A DNA stretch of 64,000 nt, taken from assembly GCF_030546695.1 (NCBI RefSeq), contig NZ_JAUOTP010000005.1, forward strand, positions 124,001-188,000. The letters are read 5' to 3'. This document shows positions 8,468-17,711 of the stretch, piece by piece. The notes under the pieces are model-generated. The model searched no databases and was not told where the DNA came from. It saw only the letters and a list, made by a program, of their open reading frames with translations. Source of the DNA: Sphingomonas natans. GTDB lineage: Bacteria > Pseudomonadota > Alphaproteobacteria > Sphingomonadales > Sphingomonadaceae. Made by a program: the position numbers and the translations under genes. Within the stretch, counting starts at the first letter, position 1. Each line of letters starts with the position of its first letter.

Positions 8468-9360
8468 GGGCAGCGGCGGCCGCGCTCGCGCTGCTGCTCG
8501 GAACGCCCGCGGCCGCCGCGCCGCAGATCGCGCTCACCTTCGACGATCTGCCCTCACACGGACCGCTGCCGCCGGGCGAGACGCGTCTCGCCGTGATCGA
8601 GCGGATCGTCGCGGCTCTGCAGGCAGCGCATGTCGGGCCCGTCTGGGGTTTCGTCAACGGCCGCGCGCTGGGGCGCGAGCCGGGGACTGCGGGCGTACTC
8701 GAAGCGTGGCGCGCGGCGGGCTTTCCGCTCGGCAACCATGGCTGGGCGCATAGCGATCTCGACAAGACCGATGCCGCCACCTTCCTCAACGAGATAGATT
8801 TCAACACGCCGACGCTCGCGCGGCTGATGGCGGGTCAGCACTGGCGCTGGTTCCGCTTCCCCTATCTCGACGAAGGCAGCGATCCCGCCAAACGTCGCAT
8901 GGTGCGTCAAGGGCTGGCCGATCGCGGCTATCGCATCGCCGGCGTGACGATGAGCTTCGGCGACTTTCTGTGGAACGACGCTTATGCGCGCTGCTCAGCG
9001 ACCGGCGACGCGCCGGCGATCGAACGTCTGGAACAGACCTATCTGTCGGCCGCGACCGAGGCGGCGCGCGCCTCGCGGCACACCGCGAGCGCGGTCACGG
9101 GGCGCGATATCTCGTACGTCCTGCTGATGCACAGCGGCGCGTTCGATGCGCGCATGCTGCCGCGCCTGATCGCGCAATATCGCCGCGAGGGTTTCCGCTT
9201 CGTCACTCTGGAGAAAGCGACGCGGGATCGCTTCTACGCTGCCGACATGGATCCGCGCCGCGATCCGACGCCAAGCCTGGACGAACAGGCGAAGGCGAAG
9301 AACGTCGCGCCCCTGCCCGCGCCCGCTTACGCCGGGATGCTCAGCGCGATGTGCCGCTAG
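8464..9360 (+). CDS. Polysaccharide deacetylase (NodB-like)
   Basis: 298 residues from the ATG at 8464, which overlaps the xylanase stop. A signal peptide (MRAAAAALALLLGTPAAAA) leads into a carbohydrate-esterase-4-like fold: IALTFDDLPSHG holds the catalytic and metal Asp, GNHGWAHSDLDK the metal histidines, and RFPYLDEGSD the next motif; a late motif lies in ISYVLLMHSGAFDARMLPRLI. Acetyl removal from xylan is the natural role beside a GH10 xylanase, because acetyl groups block xylanases. Activity on chitin- or peptidoglycan-type substrates cannot be excluded from sequence alone. Confidence 0.85.
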   Translation: MRAAAAALALLLGTPAAAAPQIALTFDDLPSHGPLPPGETRLAVIERIVAALQAAHVGPVWGFVNGRALGREPGTAGVLEAWRAAGFPLGNHGWAHSDLDKTDAATFLNEIDFNTPTLARLMAGQHWRWFRFPYLDEGSDPAKRRMVRQGLADRGYRIAGVTMSFGDFLWNDAYARCSATGDAPAIERLEQTYLSAATEAARASRHTASAVTGRDISYVLLMHSGAFDARMLPRLIAQYRREGFRFVTLEKATRDRFYAADMDPRRDPTPSLDEQAKAKNVAPLPAPAYAGMLSAMCR

Positions 9361-9369
9361 CCGCGCGCC

Positions 9370-10953
9370 TCAGAACGTCTTTGTCACCGGGCCGGCCAGC
9401 TCGCGATCCGCGAGACCGCGGCTCCCCGTAGACCTGAAATCGATGCAATCCTTCAGCGAGAAGGTCGGCGAGCCTTTGGGCGTACGCACCCGGAAGACGT
9501 CGGCATCGGCGACATCCTCGAAGCGGAATCCCGGACGCGCATCCGGCGTCGCAACTGCGATCTCGATGTTGCTCATCTGCAGATTGCGCGCATGGCGGAC
9601 GAAGAAGCCGGTCGCCGGCAGCGGCCCGAACATCGTCGCCTCGGGATAGCCGAGTTCCGCCTCGGGCGGCTGGATTGTGGCCATGTCGGCCGGCGCGCCG
9701 CCGACATGCTGCATGTGCACGTCGCTGATTGCGATATCCTCGATGGGTCGCTCGGCGAGGCCCGCGATGACCGACGGCAGGATCGTCGCGCCCGAGCTAA
9801 CGATATTCTGGATGCGGATCCGCCGGATCGTCCCGATCGCGCGACCCGCCGGCCCGCGCATCCGTTTGCCGAGACGCAGGAAGATCGGCGCATCGACGAT
9901 CCCGCGCATCGTGATGTTGCTGACCACGACATCCTCGATCATGCCGCCGTCGACCGTCTCGAAGGCAAGGCCGCGGCTTTCCACGAACACGCAGTTCGTG
10001 ATCGCGATGTTGCGGAAGCCGCCATTGGATTCGGTGCCGAACTTGATGCGCCCGTGGATCAGTTTGGCGAAGTCGGGCGGCATCCTGCGCCATGTCCCGT
10101 CGAGCACGGAGCCTACCACATAATTGCCAGTGACGAGGCAATTGGCGATCATCACATTCTCGGTCACGCGCACTTCGCCTAGCGCATAGCTGCTCTTGGG
10201 GCAGATCGCGTCGTCCCACGGCGCGTTGACCGTGCAATTGGTGATGCGCACGTTGCGGCAGCAATCGATGTCGAAGCCGTCACGATTGGTATCGACGAGC
10301 AGATTGTCGATCGTGATATTGTCGCAGCCCGTCGCGAGCAGAGCGAACCACCCGCCTTCCAGCAGGCGGAAATCGCGCAACGTGACGTTGCGGCAATTCT
10401 TGAGCGCGATCGATTTGTTGGCGGTGCCCGGGCCGCTCGGATCCTTGAGCCAATCGTCCTTGCCGTCGCCGCGGCCGACGCCCTTGCCCCAGATCAGCCC
10501 CTGCCCGACGATCGCGATATCGTGCAGCCCCTCGCCCCAAATCAGGCTGTTGCGCCAGTGGCCATGGCCCGAATCCTGATAGGCGCCCCAGTCGCCGATC
10601 GGCTCGGCGGGATCATAGCCGCGTCCAGCGGACGGTGCTGCGCCCAGGATAACCGCGCCATTGTCCAGCCACAGCGTGACCCGGCTCTTCAGGTGGATCG
10701 TGTAGGAAGCGTAGGTCCCCGCCGGGAAATAGACCGTCCCGCCGCCCCGCGCGGCGACATGATCGATCGCGCGATCGATCGCGGCCGTATCGATCGTCGT
10801 CCCGTCGCCCTTCGCGCCGAAATCGCGAACATCCACCCAGCCCGGCCCGCCCGCGGCCATGCCCGGAGCTGCGGCGCGGCCCGCTTCGGCACTCGCCAGC
10901 GCGGCTATCCCGAACGCGCCCGACATCATCACCGCACGCCGACCGACCGTCAT
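9370..10953 (-). CDS. GH28-like right-handed beta-helix glycosidase (pectin-active)
   Basis: 527 residues. A leader (MTVGRRAVMMSGAFGIAALASAEAGRAAA) is followed by VRDFGAKGDGTTIDTAAIDRAI and GGTVYFPAGTY, the usual start of pectate-type beta helices. The GH28 catalytic region is recognisable as NRDGFDID, PWDDAICPK and a RIKFGTES strand, although the classical NTD and GHG motifs are altered, so it may be an exo-acting rhamnogalacturonan or polygalacturonan enzyme. It lies 57 bp downstream of the TonB-dependent receptor on the same strand and probably shares its transcript. Confidence 0.82.
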   Translation of the reverse strand: MTVGRRAVMMSGAFGIAALASAEAGRAAAPGMAAGGPGWVDVRDFGAKGDGTTIDTAAIDRAIDHVAARGGGTVYFPAGTYASYTIHLKSRVTLWLDNGAVILGAAPSAGRGYDPAEPIGDWGAYQDSGHGHWRNSLIWGEGLHDIAIVGQGLIWGKGVGRGDGKDDWLKDPSGPGTANKSIALKNCRNVTLRDFRLLEGGWFALLATGCDNITIDNLLVDTNRDGFDIDCCRNVRITNCTVNAPWDDAICPKSSYALGEVRVTENVMIANCLVTGNYVVGSVLDGTWRRMPPDFAKLIHGRIKFGTESNGGFRNIAITNCVFVESRGLAFETVDGGMIEDVVVSNITMRGIVDAPIFLRLGKRMRGPAGRAIGTIRRIRIQNIVSSGATILPSVIAGLAERPIEDIAISDVHMQHVGGAPADMATIQPPEAELGYPEATMFGPLPATGFFVRHARNLQMSNIEIAVATPDARPGFRFEDVADADVFRVRTPKGSPTFSLKDCIDFRSTGSRGLADRELAGPVTKTF

Positions 10954-11010
10954 CTCGTCTCCAGACCAAAAAAGTCATGCCGGAAGCCGACCGGCTTCCG
11001 GCACACATCG

Positions 11011-14000
11011 TCAGAATTTGGCCGTCGCGCCGATGAAGAATTCGGTGCCCAGCACGTCGTAGGTCGCCGAGAAGGTATTGGCGTTCGGCCCCTGCGTCGA
11101 GACCGGCGGCTCCTTGTTGAACACGTTGTTCGCGCCACCGAAGAATTCGAACGTTTTGGTGACGGCGAGGTTGAACGACAGATCGAAATAGTTCTGCGCC
11201 TTCAGCGTCGGATAGGGGATGGTCGAAAGCGCCGGCGTCGCCGCCGATCCCTGCCTCAGCGGCACGATGTAGCGATCGGTCGTCACCTTGCCGACATAGC
11301 GATGCCGCACGCTCAGGCTGAAATCGCCGACGTTCCAGGTCACGCGCGAGATCGCCCGCCACCGCGGCAGCGGCTGGCCGCAGGTCGGCCCGAACGAGCC
11401 CGCGCACTTGTTCTTGATGTTCGGCATCGCCGCGACCGGGGTGGCGGTGAACTCGCGCAGATAGGTGACGTTGGTGCCCAGATCGAACGAGCTGGTATCG
11501 GCCAGGCCGAAGAAGCCGAAGTCCACCGGCAGGCGATAGCGCGCCGCGATGTCGATGCCGGACGTCTTCAGATTGCCCGTATTCGCGTTGCGGATCTGCA
11601 CGACATAGGGCTCGTTGATCTCGCCGGTCTGCGGATTGCGCGAGATGGCGCGGCAGAACTCGCTCGCCGTATCCTGAACCACATTATAGCACAGGTTCAG
11701 CGTGTTCTGCAGGCCGCCGCCAAGCTGCGCGACCGCACCCTTCAGCGAGATGTTGAAATAATCGACGCTGAGGAACAGGCGCGGGACGAAGCTCGGCGTG
11801 AGCACGACGCCGGCCGTATAGGTGTCCGACGATTCCGCGCCGAGTGCAGGATTGCCGCCGGAATCCGCCGGGAAGAAGGCGTTGGGCTGAATCGCGGCAG
11901 TGAACACGTTGGCCGCCGGCACGCCGGTCGCGATGCAGAGCGCACGGACGGCCGCCGTCTGCTGCGCGGCCTGCGTCCGGTTCGAGCAGGGATCGGTCGC
12001 GGTGATGAACGACCGGCTGGTCCCGCCGAACAATTCGCCGACGTTCGGCGCGCGGATCGCGCGCTGATACTGACCGCGGAAGGCGATGTCCTTGCTCACC
12101 TTCCAGTCGAGCCCGCCCAGATAGGTCCAGACGCCACCGATGCCGTTGAGGCTGTAATCCGAATAGCGGAACGCGCCGTTGGCGACGAGGCTCTGGATGA
12201 AGGGCGTGTCGTGGATCAGCGGGACGCGGACCTCGCCGAACACTTCCTTGACCGAAACCTGGCCGTTGGTGGGCAGGCCCGCATTGTAACCGGCGACATC
12301 GCCCGAGGCGAGGAAGGTGTCGGGCGTGAAGACCGCCTTGGTCTTGCGCCACTCGGTGCCGAACGAGAAACCGACCGGGCCCGCCGGCAGCTTGAACAGA
12401 TCGCCCGTGATGCTCGCCTGCGCGACCTGCTGTTCGGCGATGGTCGAGTTGGTCGCACCGATCGTGATCGCGGATGCGCACGCGGCCGAGATGTTCTGGC
12501 CGAAGATGTTGCAGACCGGCGCCGCCGTGCCGACCGACAGCAAGGCTGCCTGCAGGCGGCTGCGCGAGATCGCGTTCTTCAGGATCAGCGTGTCTTCGCT
12601 GCGCGCGTAGGTGTAATACGCATCATATTTGAGATTGCTTAGGAACGCATCGGAGATGCTCCCGAGTTCACCCCGCAGTCCCCAGGCGCCGCGGAACACG
12701 TTGCGCCGTTCGGTCGCGAAGCGTGGCCCCGCTTCCAGATAGCGACGCCCCGCCGTGATCGCGGCGAGACCATCTCCCCGCGTCGTGGTGCGCGTCGTCG
12801 TCCCGCTGCTGACCGAGATCGTGCCGGTCTCGGCGAGATCGAGCTGGCGCAGCACTTCCTGCAGCGCGGGTGACAGATAGGGATTGTTGACGTTGAACAG
12901 GGTCGTCGCGCCGACATTGGTGGGCGCCAGCTGCGCATCGACGACATTGTTGCTGTAGTGCAGCTCCATGTAGCCGGTGATCGCATCCGTGAAGTCGTAA
13001 TGACCGAAGGAGTTGATCATCCAGCGTTCCTGCGGCTGGATCAGATAGTTGAACGGCCCGAGGTTGAAATCGTCCTGCGGGGTCAGTGCGGGCCGCGCCG
13101 CGGTGCCGGCATCGTTGAACGTGAAGCCGCGCGAGCCGAGCCCGCTCAGCCCCGCCGCCGCATAGGCCGCGTTGAGCCCGGCATTGGTGCCGCCGAAGGA
13201 CGGGATGCCCGAGAAGCGGCCATTGGGAATGTCGCCGCTGCCGCTGGCGATGAAGCCGAGTTCGCCGCCGGCGCCCGTGCAGGTCTGGCCGGCCGGAACG
13301 GTCAGGGGCCTGCCGGCGCGCTGCGATCGGCTGGTGCCGGCGGCGACGCAGCCATCGACCAGTGAATCATACGCATAGCCGCCACGCTCCCCGCGCGTGA
13401 TCGAATTGCGGCGGAGATAATTGCCCGAGACGACGATGTTGCCGCGATCCTCGGCGAAGTTCGTGCCCAGCGTCAGATCGACATTGTAGACGGGCGTCGC
13501 GGTCGGCGCATCGATGTTCAGCTGCGCCCGCGCCTCGAAGCCCTGGAAATCGTCGCGGATGATGAAGTTGACGACCCCGGTGATCGCGTCCGATCCATAG
13601 ACCGCGGACGAGCCGCCCGTGACGATCTCGGTCCGCGCGATCAGCGACGACGGGATCGTGTTGAGATCGGTCACCTGCTCCGGGCCGTAGATCGCGTAGC
13701 GCCGGCCGTTGACGAGCACGAGGTTTCGCGTCGCGCCGAAGCCGCGCAGGTTCACGTCGGCGAAGCCGCCGGGCACGGTGTTCGAGGTCGCGCTTCCGAG
13801 CGCCGAACCCACCGCCTGCGGCAGCTGCGCCAGCGTCTTCTCGATATTGACGTTGCCGGAGAGCTTCACATCCTCCTGGTTGACCACGCTCACCGGCGTG
13901 GACGCATCGAAACCGGTGCGCGCGATGCGCGATCCGGTCACCAAGATCTCGCCGACGGCGGTCTCGGTCGGTCCGGCGCCGACAACCGGGTCCGATGCCG

Positions 14001-14121
14001 TACCCGGCTGGGCCGCCGTCTGCGCCTGCGCGGCGACCGGCGCACAAGCCAGGCCGATCAGCACCGCGGACGTCGCGCCCGAAAGCCAGCGGGCGCGCTC
14101 GGTACGAGCAAATGTCTTCAT
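11011..14121 (-). CDS. TonB-dependent receptor, long form
   Basis: About 1036 residues from the ATG at 14121 (AGGGGAGGATC just upstream; an ATG at 14136 has no such site). A signal peptide (WLSGATSAVLIGLACAPVAAQAQ) is followed by the plug domain (EILVTGSRIARTGFDASTPVSVVN, LVNGRRYAIYGPEQVTDLNTIP, TGGSSAVYGSDAITGVVNFI) and a long beta barrel ending in Phe (FIGATAKF). This is the large oligosaccharide-receptor type common in sphingomonads and xanthomonads. Its position between GH28 and GH43 genes, with LacI-type palindromes in its upstream region, makes uptake of xylan or pectin fragments likely. Confidence 0.93.
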   Translation of the reverse strand: MKTFARTERARWLSGATSAVLIGLACAPVAAQAQTAAQPGTASDPVVGAGPTETAVGEILVTGSRIARTGFDASTPVSVVNQEDVKLSGNVNIEKTLAQLPQAVGSALGSATSNTVPGGFADVNLRGFGATRNLVLVNGRRYAIYGPEQVTDLNTIPSSLIARTEIVTGGSSAVYGSDAITGVVNFIIRDDFQGFEARAQLNIDAPTATPVYNVDLTLGTNFAEDRGNIVVSGNYLRRNSITRGERGGYAYDSLVDGCVAAGTSRSQRAGRPLTVPAGQTCTGAGGELGFIASGSGDIPNGRFSGIPSFGGTNAGLNAAYAAAGLSGLGSRGFTFNDAGTAARPALTPQDDFNLGPFNYLIQPQERWMINSFGHYDFTDAITGYMELHYSNNVVDAQLAPTNVGATTLFNVNNPYLSPALQEVLRQLDLAETGTISVSSGTTTRTTTRGDGLAAITAGRRYLEAGPRFATERRNVFRGAWGLRGELGSISDAFLSNLKYDAYYTYARSEDTLILKNAISRSRLQAALLSVGTAAPVCNIFGQNISAACASAITIGATNSTIAEQQVAQASITGDLFKLPAGPVGFSFGTEWRKTKAVFTPDTFLASGDVAGYNAGLPTNGQVSVKEVFGEVRVPLIHDTPFIQSLVANGAFRYSDYSLNGIGGVWTYLGGLDWKVSKDIAFRGQYQRAIRAPNVGELFGGTSRSFITATDPCSNRTQAAQQTAAVRALCIATGVPAANVFTAAIQPNAFFPADSGGNPALGAESSDTYTAGVVLTPSFVPRLFLSVDYFNISLKGAVAQLGGGLQNTLNLCYNVVQDTASEFCRAISRNPQTGEINEPYVVQIRNANTGNLKTSGIDIAARYRLPVDFGFFGLADTSSFDLGTNVTYLREFTATPVAAMPNIKNKCAGSFGPTCGQPLPRWRAISRVTWNVGDFSLSVRHRYVGKVTTDRYIVPLRQGSAATPALSTIPYPTLKAQNYFDLSFNLAVTKTFEFFGGANNVFNKEPPVSTQGPNANTFSATYDVLGTEFFIGATAKF

Positions 14122-14210
14122 GATCCTCCCCTTCATCCTCTCGCGGTTCCCATGAGACCGCGCTTGCGAAATTGCGAAGTTGAGCCTTCGCTAAATTCTG
14201 CACCGCAACA

Positions 14211-14224
14211 TGGTAGCGTTACCA
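14211..14224. promoter_or_regulatory. LacI-type operator candidate (TGGTAGCGTTACCA)
   Basis: TGGTA and TACCA arms flank GCGT. It lies between the divergent receptor and GH43 genes, so it can serve both, and belongs to the TGnTAGCGnTAnCA family of palindromes seen at 7303 and 17676. Confidence 0.5.
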
Positions 14225-14246
14225 TATTGCAGCGAACAAGTTGGTT

Positions 14247-14258
14247 GTTAGCCCTAAC
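14247..14258. promoter_or_regulatory. Second palindrome in the receptor/GH43 divergent region
   Basis: GTTAG and CTAAC flank CC, and a GCTAA follows at 14259. It may be a second operator for the same regulator, or overlap the promoter of the GH43 gene. Confidence 0.35.
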
Positions 14259-14325
14259 GCTAAGCAGTAGATTTCCGGACGTCAATGCCGATTCTCAAGC
14301 GGCGATGAAGAGAGGATGAATCGCT

Positions 14326-15954
14326 TTGCCGATGGATCGTCGTGGCGCGGCATGGCGAACGGGCCGCCGTCTCTGCGTGCTGGTGAGCGGGCTTGCGCTC
14401 GGGGCGATCGCGCCGTCCGCATCGAGCGCACCGAGCTACACAAACCCGATCCTGTTCGCCGATTATTCGGATCCGGACGTCATTCGCGTCGGGGCCGATT
14501 ACTATCTGGTGGCGTCGAGCTTCCATTTCTCGCCGGGGATACCGATCCTGAAATCGCCGGACCTCGTCCATTGGACGATCGCCGGACATGTCCTCCCCCG
14601 CCTGCCCTTCGCGCCCGAATACGACATGCCTGGCCCACATACGCTGACCGATGCGGTCTCCAAGCCGGTCGGCGGCACCCGCTATGCGGGCGGCGTCTGG
14701 GCGCCGTCGATCCGTCAGCATGACGGCACGATCTACGTCTACTGGGCCACGCCGGACGAAGGCATCTTCATGGCCGCCGCGCGCACGCCCGAAGGGCCAT
14801 GGAGCACGCCGGTCAAGGTGATCGATCAGCCGGGGCTGGAGGATCCCTGTCCGTTCTGGGACGACGACGGCACCGCCTGGCTCGTCCATTCTCGTCGCGG
14901 AGCCGGCCCCCTGATCCTGCACCGGATGAGCACCGACGGCCGCCAGGTGCTGGACGGCGGCAAGGTCATCGTCGAGGACAAGGCCAACCTCCCAATCCTC
15001 GAGGGCCCGAAACTCTACAAGCGCGGAGGCTATTACTACATTCTCGCGCCCTTCGGCGGCGTCGAAAAAGGCGCGCAGGTCGCGCTGCGCTCCCGCTCCA
15101 TAAGCGGCCCCTATGAATGGCGCGTCGTGCTCCGCCAAGGTGCGACGAGGCTGGAAGGCCCCCATCAGGGCGGATGGGTCGAGACGCCATCCGGGCAGGG
15201 CTGGTTCGTCCATTTCAACAGCACCGGCGCCTTCGGCAGAATCACCTATCTCGAGCCGCTGCGTTGGGTCGACGACTGGCCCGTCATCGGCGATCCGATC
15301 GCGGGCGATAGCGCGGGCCAGCCCGTCACCACCCATCCGGCGCCCGATACGGGCAAGAGCGCGCCGTCTCCCGGCTTGCAGGCGAGCGACGATTTCGCCG
15401 GCCGCACGCTCGGGCCGCAATGGGAGTGGAACCACAATCCGGACGACACGAAATGGAGCCTGACCGCGCGACCGGGCTATCTGCGGCTCGCCGCGGGCCG
15501 CGCACGCCATCTCGTCGCCGCGCGCAACACGCTCACCCAGATCCTGACCGGGCCGACCTCCAGGATCACGACCACGATCGATCCACGCCACATGGCCGAC
15601 GGGCAGCGCGCAGGCCTGTCTCTGTTCGGGGTCGGCCCGAGCTGGATCGGCGTGGTCCGCGCGGGAGGCCGCAACTGGCTGACCTTATCGGCCGCCGGAA
15701 CCGAGACGCGCGGGCCTCGCATCGAAGCCGGGACGCTCGCGCTGCGCGCGGACGTCTCGTCCGATCAGACCGTCCGCTACAGCTACAGCCTGGACAGAGG
15801 CCGGTCCTTCGGGTCGATAGGCGCGCCGATCCCGCTCGCCCGCTTCTCTTGGTGGAAAGGGTCGCGGCCCGCGCTTTTTACATACACGCTGGGCATGCCG
15901 GGCGGCTTCGTCGATATCGACCGCTTCCGGGTCGAACCGCTGCCGAAGGAATGA
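14326..15954 (+). CDS. GH43 beta-xylosidase/arabinofuranosidase
   Basis: About 542 residues from TTG at 14326, which lies 10 bp after AGAGG; the ATG at 14332 is the alternative start and is 16 bp from it. A leader (RRLCVLVSGLALGAIAPSASS) precedes the five-bladed GH43 propeller: NPILFADYSDPDVIRVG with the base Asp, GLEDPCPFWDDDG with the modulating Asp, and LEGPKLYKRGGYYYI with the acid Glu. The C-terminal half (ASDDFAGRTLGPQWEWNHNPDDTKWSL onward) is the concanavalin-like beta-sandwich of beta-xylosidases. It would free xylose or arabinose from xylo-oligosaccharides. The next gene begins one base after the stop. Confidence 0.9.
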   Translation: MPMDRRGAAWRTGRRLCVLVSGLALGAIAPSASSAPSYTNPILFADYSDPDVIRVGADYYLVASSFHFSPGIPILKSPDLVHWTIAGHVLPRLPFAPEYDMPGPHTLTDAVSKPVGGTRYAGGVWAPSIRQHDGTIYVYWATPDEGIFMAAARTPEGPWSTPVKVIDQPGLEDPCPFWDDDGTAWLVHSRRGAGPLILHRMSTDGRQVLDGGKVIVEDKANLPILEGPKLYKRGGYYYILAPFGGVEKGAQVALRSRSISGPYEWRVVLRQGATRLEGPHQGGWVETPSGQGWFVHFNSTGAFGRITYLEPLRWVDDWPVIGDPIAGDSAGQPVTTHPAPDTGKSAPSPGLQASDDFAGRTLGPQWEWNHNPDDTKWSLTARPGYLRLAAGRARHLVAARNTLTQILTGPTSRITTTIDPRHMADGQRAGLSLFGVGPSWIGVVRAGGRNWLTLSAAGTETRGPRIEAGTLALRADVSSDQTVRYSYSLDRGRSFGSIGAPIPLARFSWWKGSRPALFTYTLGMPGGFVDIDRFRVEPLPKE

Positions 15955-15955
15955 C

Positions 15956-17521
15956 ATGAACAGACGCGCTTTCCTGGCCGGCTCGGCGGCCGCCGCCGTC
16001 GGCAGCACCTTCCCCGCGCATCTGTCCAGCGAGACGCCGGCGATCGACATGCCCCATTTCTCGACGACCAATTCTCGCTGGCAGGCCGCCTACGATCGGG
16101 CGCTGGCGGTGCTGGCCGCGAACGTGCGGACCATGCCCTATGTCAGCCGACCGGTGCTGATCGAGGGATCGAACTATCAGGGCATCTGGCAGGAATGCGG
16201 ACCGCACGAAGCCTTGGTCTACAGCAAATTCCGCCCGGATGTCGCGCGGGACAGCCACCTGACCTTCTTCGAGCTGCAGCGCGCCGACGGCCAGTTGCCC
16301 GCCAACAACAAGATTACCGAGACGGGCTTTGGCCAGATCCAGATGGTGGTGCCGATCGCCGCGACCGCTTGGGAGCTGGCGTGCGCCACGGGCGACGAGG
16401 AATTGCTCGCGGCAGCCTATGCGGCATGCTCGGCCTGGGACGGCTGGCTCATGCGCTATCGCAACACGCGCGGCACCGGGCTCGTCGAGGGCTTCTGCAC
16501 CTACGATACCGGGCACGACAACAGTCCGCGCTGGGCGGGCATCCCCAACCAATGCCCTAACAAGGATGCGAAGCGCCACCATCCGATCGCGACCCTCCCC
16601 CGGCTTTGTCCCGATCTGTCGGCGACCGTGCATGGCGGGCGGCGGGCGCTGGCGGAGATGGCCACCGCGCTCGGCAAGACGGCCGAGGCAGATCGCTGGA
16701 CCGAACAGGCGGACCGGATCCGGACGCGCATTCTCGAGACGCTCTACGTGGCGCAGGACGCCGCTTTCTACGATCTGGATGCCGAAGGGCACTTCGTCCG
16801 CGTCCGATCCGATATCCTCTCGCGCGTGTGCGGCGAACATGTCCCCGATCAGGCGCTGTTCGATGATCTGTGGAAACGGCAGATCCACAACCCGAAAGCC
16901 TTCTGGTCGCCTTTCCCTCTGCCCTCGATCGCGCTGGACGATCCCGCCTTCGTGCGGCCTATCCCCACCAACAGCTGGGGCGGCGCGACCCAGGCGCTCA
17001 CCGCGCTGCGCGCGGGGCGCTGGATGGAGCATTATAACCGGCCTGCCGAATTCGCCGTGATGATGGATCGCTGGTGCGAAGCGATGCTGGCGGACACGTC
17101 CTTCCGCCAGCAAATCGATCCGCTCGACGGCCGCTATTCGCCCGGCGACGGCGATTATTCGCCGAGCGCGCTGGTGATGATCGATTATACATGGCGCTTG
17201 CTGGGGGTCCGCGAGGAGCGCGACCTGTTGCACTGGAATATTCGCCCCCGCCACGCCGGGGCGTCCGGCGCAGGCTTCACGACAAAGATCGCCCGGACCA
17301 CCTCCGCGTCGATCCGGTATTCGGGCGGCGGGGCCGATCTGTCGATCGCCGGCAAGCGCATCGCCCGGATCGAGGGCGGCAGCGCGCGGTTGATCTCCGA
17401 TCCGAGCGGGAAGATCCTGGCGCTGGTCGGGATCGACACCATTCCCCAGCATGTGTCGCTGCAAACCTCCGGCCGGATGCGCAAGTTGACCCTCACGGCC
17501 AATCAGCGGGTGACCATCTGA
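15956..17521 (+). CDS. MGH1-like/GH63-type (alpha/alpha)6 glycoside hydrolase
   Basis: 521 residues, with a twin-arginine type leader (MNRRAFLAGSAAAAVGSTFPAHLS). The core resembles the MGH1/GH63-like (alpha/alpha)6 barrels: FFELQRADGQLPANNKI, FGQIQMVVPIAATAWELA, TGDEELLAAAYAACSAWDGWLMRYRNTRGTGLVEGFCTYDTGHDNSPRW, then PTNSWGGATQALTALRAGRWMEHY and PLDGRYSPGDGDYSPSALVMIDYTWRLLG. The substrate is not evident. It starts one base after the GH43 stop, so it probably acts on the same oligosaccharides. A short beta-rich C-terminal region follows the barrel. Confidence 0.75.
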   Translation: MNRRAFLAGSAAAAVGSTFPAHLSSETPAIDMPHFSTTNSRWQAAYDRALAVLAANVRTMPYVSRPVLIEGSNYQGIWQECGPHEALVYSKFRPDVARDSHLTFFELQRADGQLPANNKITETGFGQIQMVVPIAATAWELACATGDEELLAAAYAACSAWDGWLMRYRNTRGTGLVEGFCTYDTGHDNSPRWAGIPNQCPNKDAKRHHPIATLPRLCPDLSATVHGGRRALAEMATALGKTAEADRWTEQADRIRTRILETLYVAQDAAFYDLDAEGHFVRVRSDILSRVCGEHVPDQALFDDLWKRQIHNPKAFWSPFPLPSIALDDPAFVRPIPTNSWGGATQALTALRAGRWMEHYNRPAEFAVMMDRWCEAMLADTSFRQQIDPLDGRYSPGDGDYSPSALVMIDYTWRLLGVREERDLLHWNIRPRHAGASGAGFTTKIARTTSASIRYSGGGADLSIAGKRIARIEGGSARLISDPSGKILALVGIDTIPQHVSLQTSGRMRKLTLTANQRVTI

Positions 17522-17649
17522 TCGGCGGTGGCGAGCAGGATCGCGAGGGCCTGTTCGATCTAGCTGCAGCCCTCGCGCAAAGACCGGCGCGGCATGACCG
17601 GCGTGCCGGATGCAAGCCAATGCCGTGATATCGAGGCTCGGCAGACGAC

Positions 17650-17655
17650 TTGACA
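17650..17655 (+). promoter_or_regulatory. -35-like TTGACA upstream of xylX
   Basis: A perfect TTGACA 57 bp before the xylX start. The matching -10 is weak (GTGATA with a 19-bp spacer) and would overlap the palindrome at 17676, as expected if a repressor bound there blocked transcription. Confidence 0.35.
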
Positions 17656-17675
17656 GCATTGTCCGAGCGTAAGAG

Positions 17676-17689
17676 TGATAGCGCTATCA
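17676..17689. promoter_or_regulatory. Perfect LacI-type operator (TGATAGCGCTATCA)
   Basis: A perfect 14-bp palindrome 22 bp before the xylX start, the best member of the palindrome family in this locus. It places the xylX-xylB genes, and perhaps the transporter, under the same regulator as the xylanase gene. Confidence 0.65.
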
Positions 17690-17711
17690 TAAGAGCGGGC
17701 CGGATGAGGAT

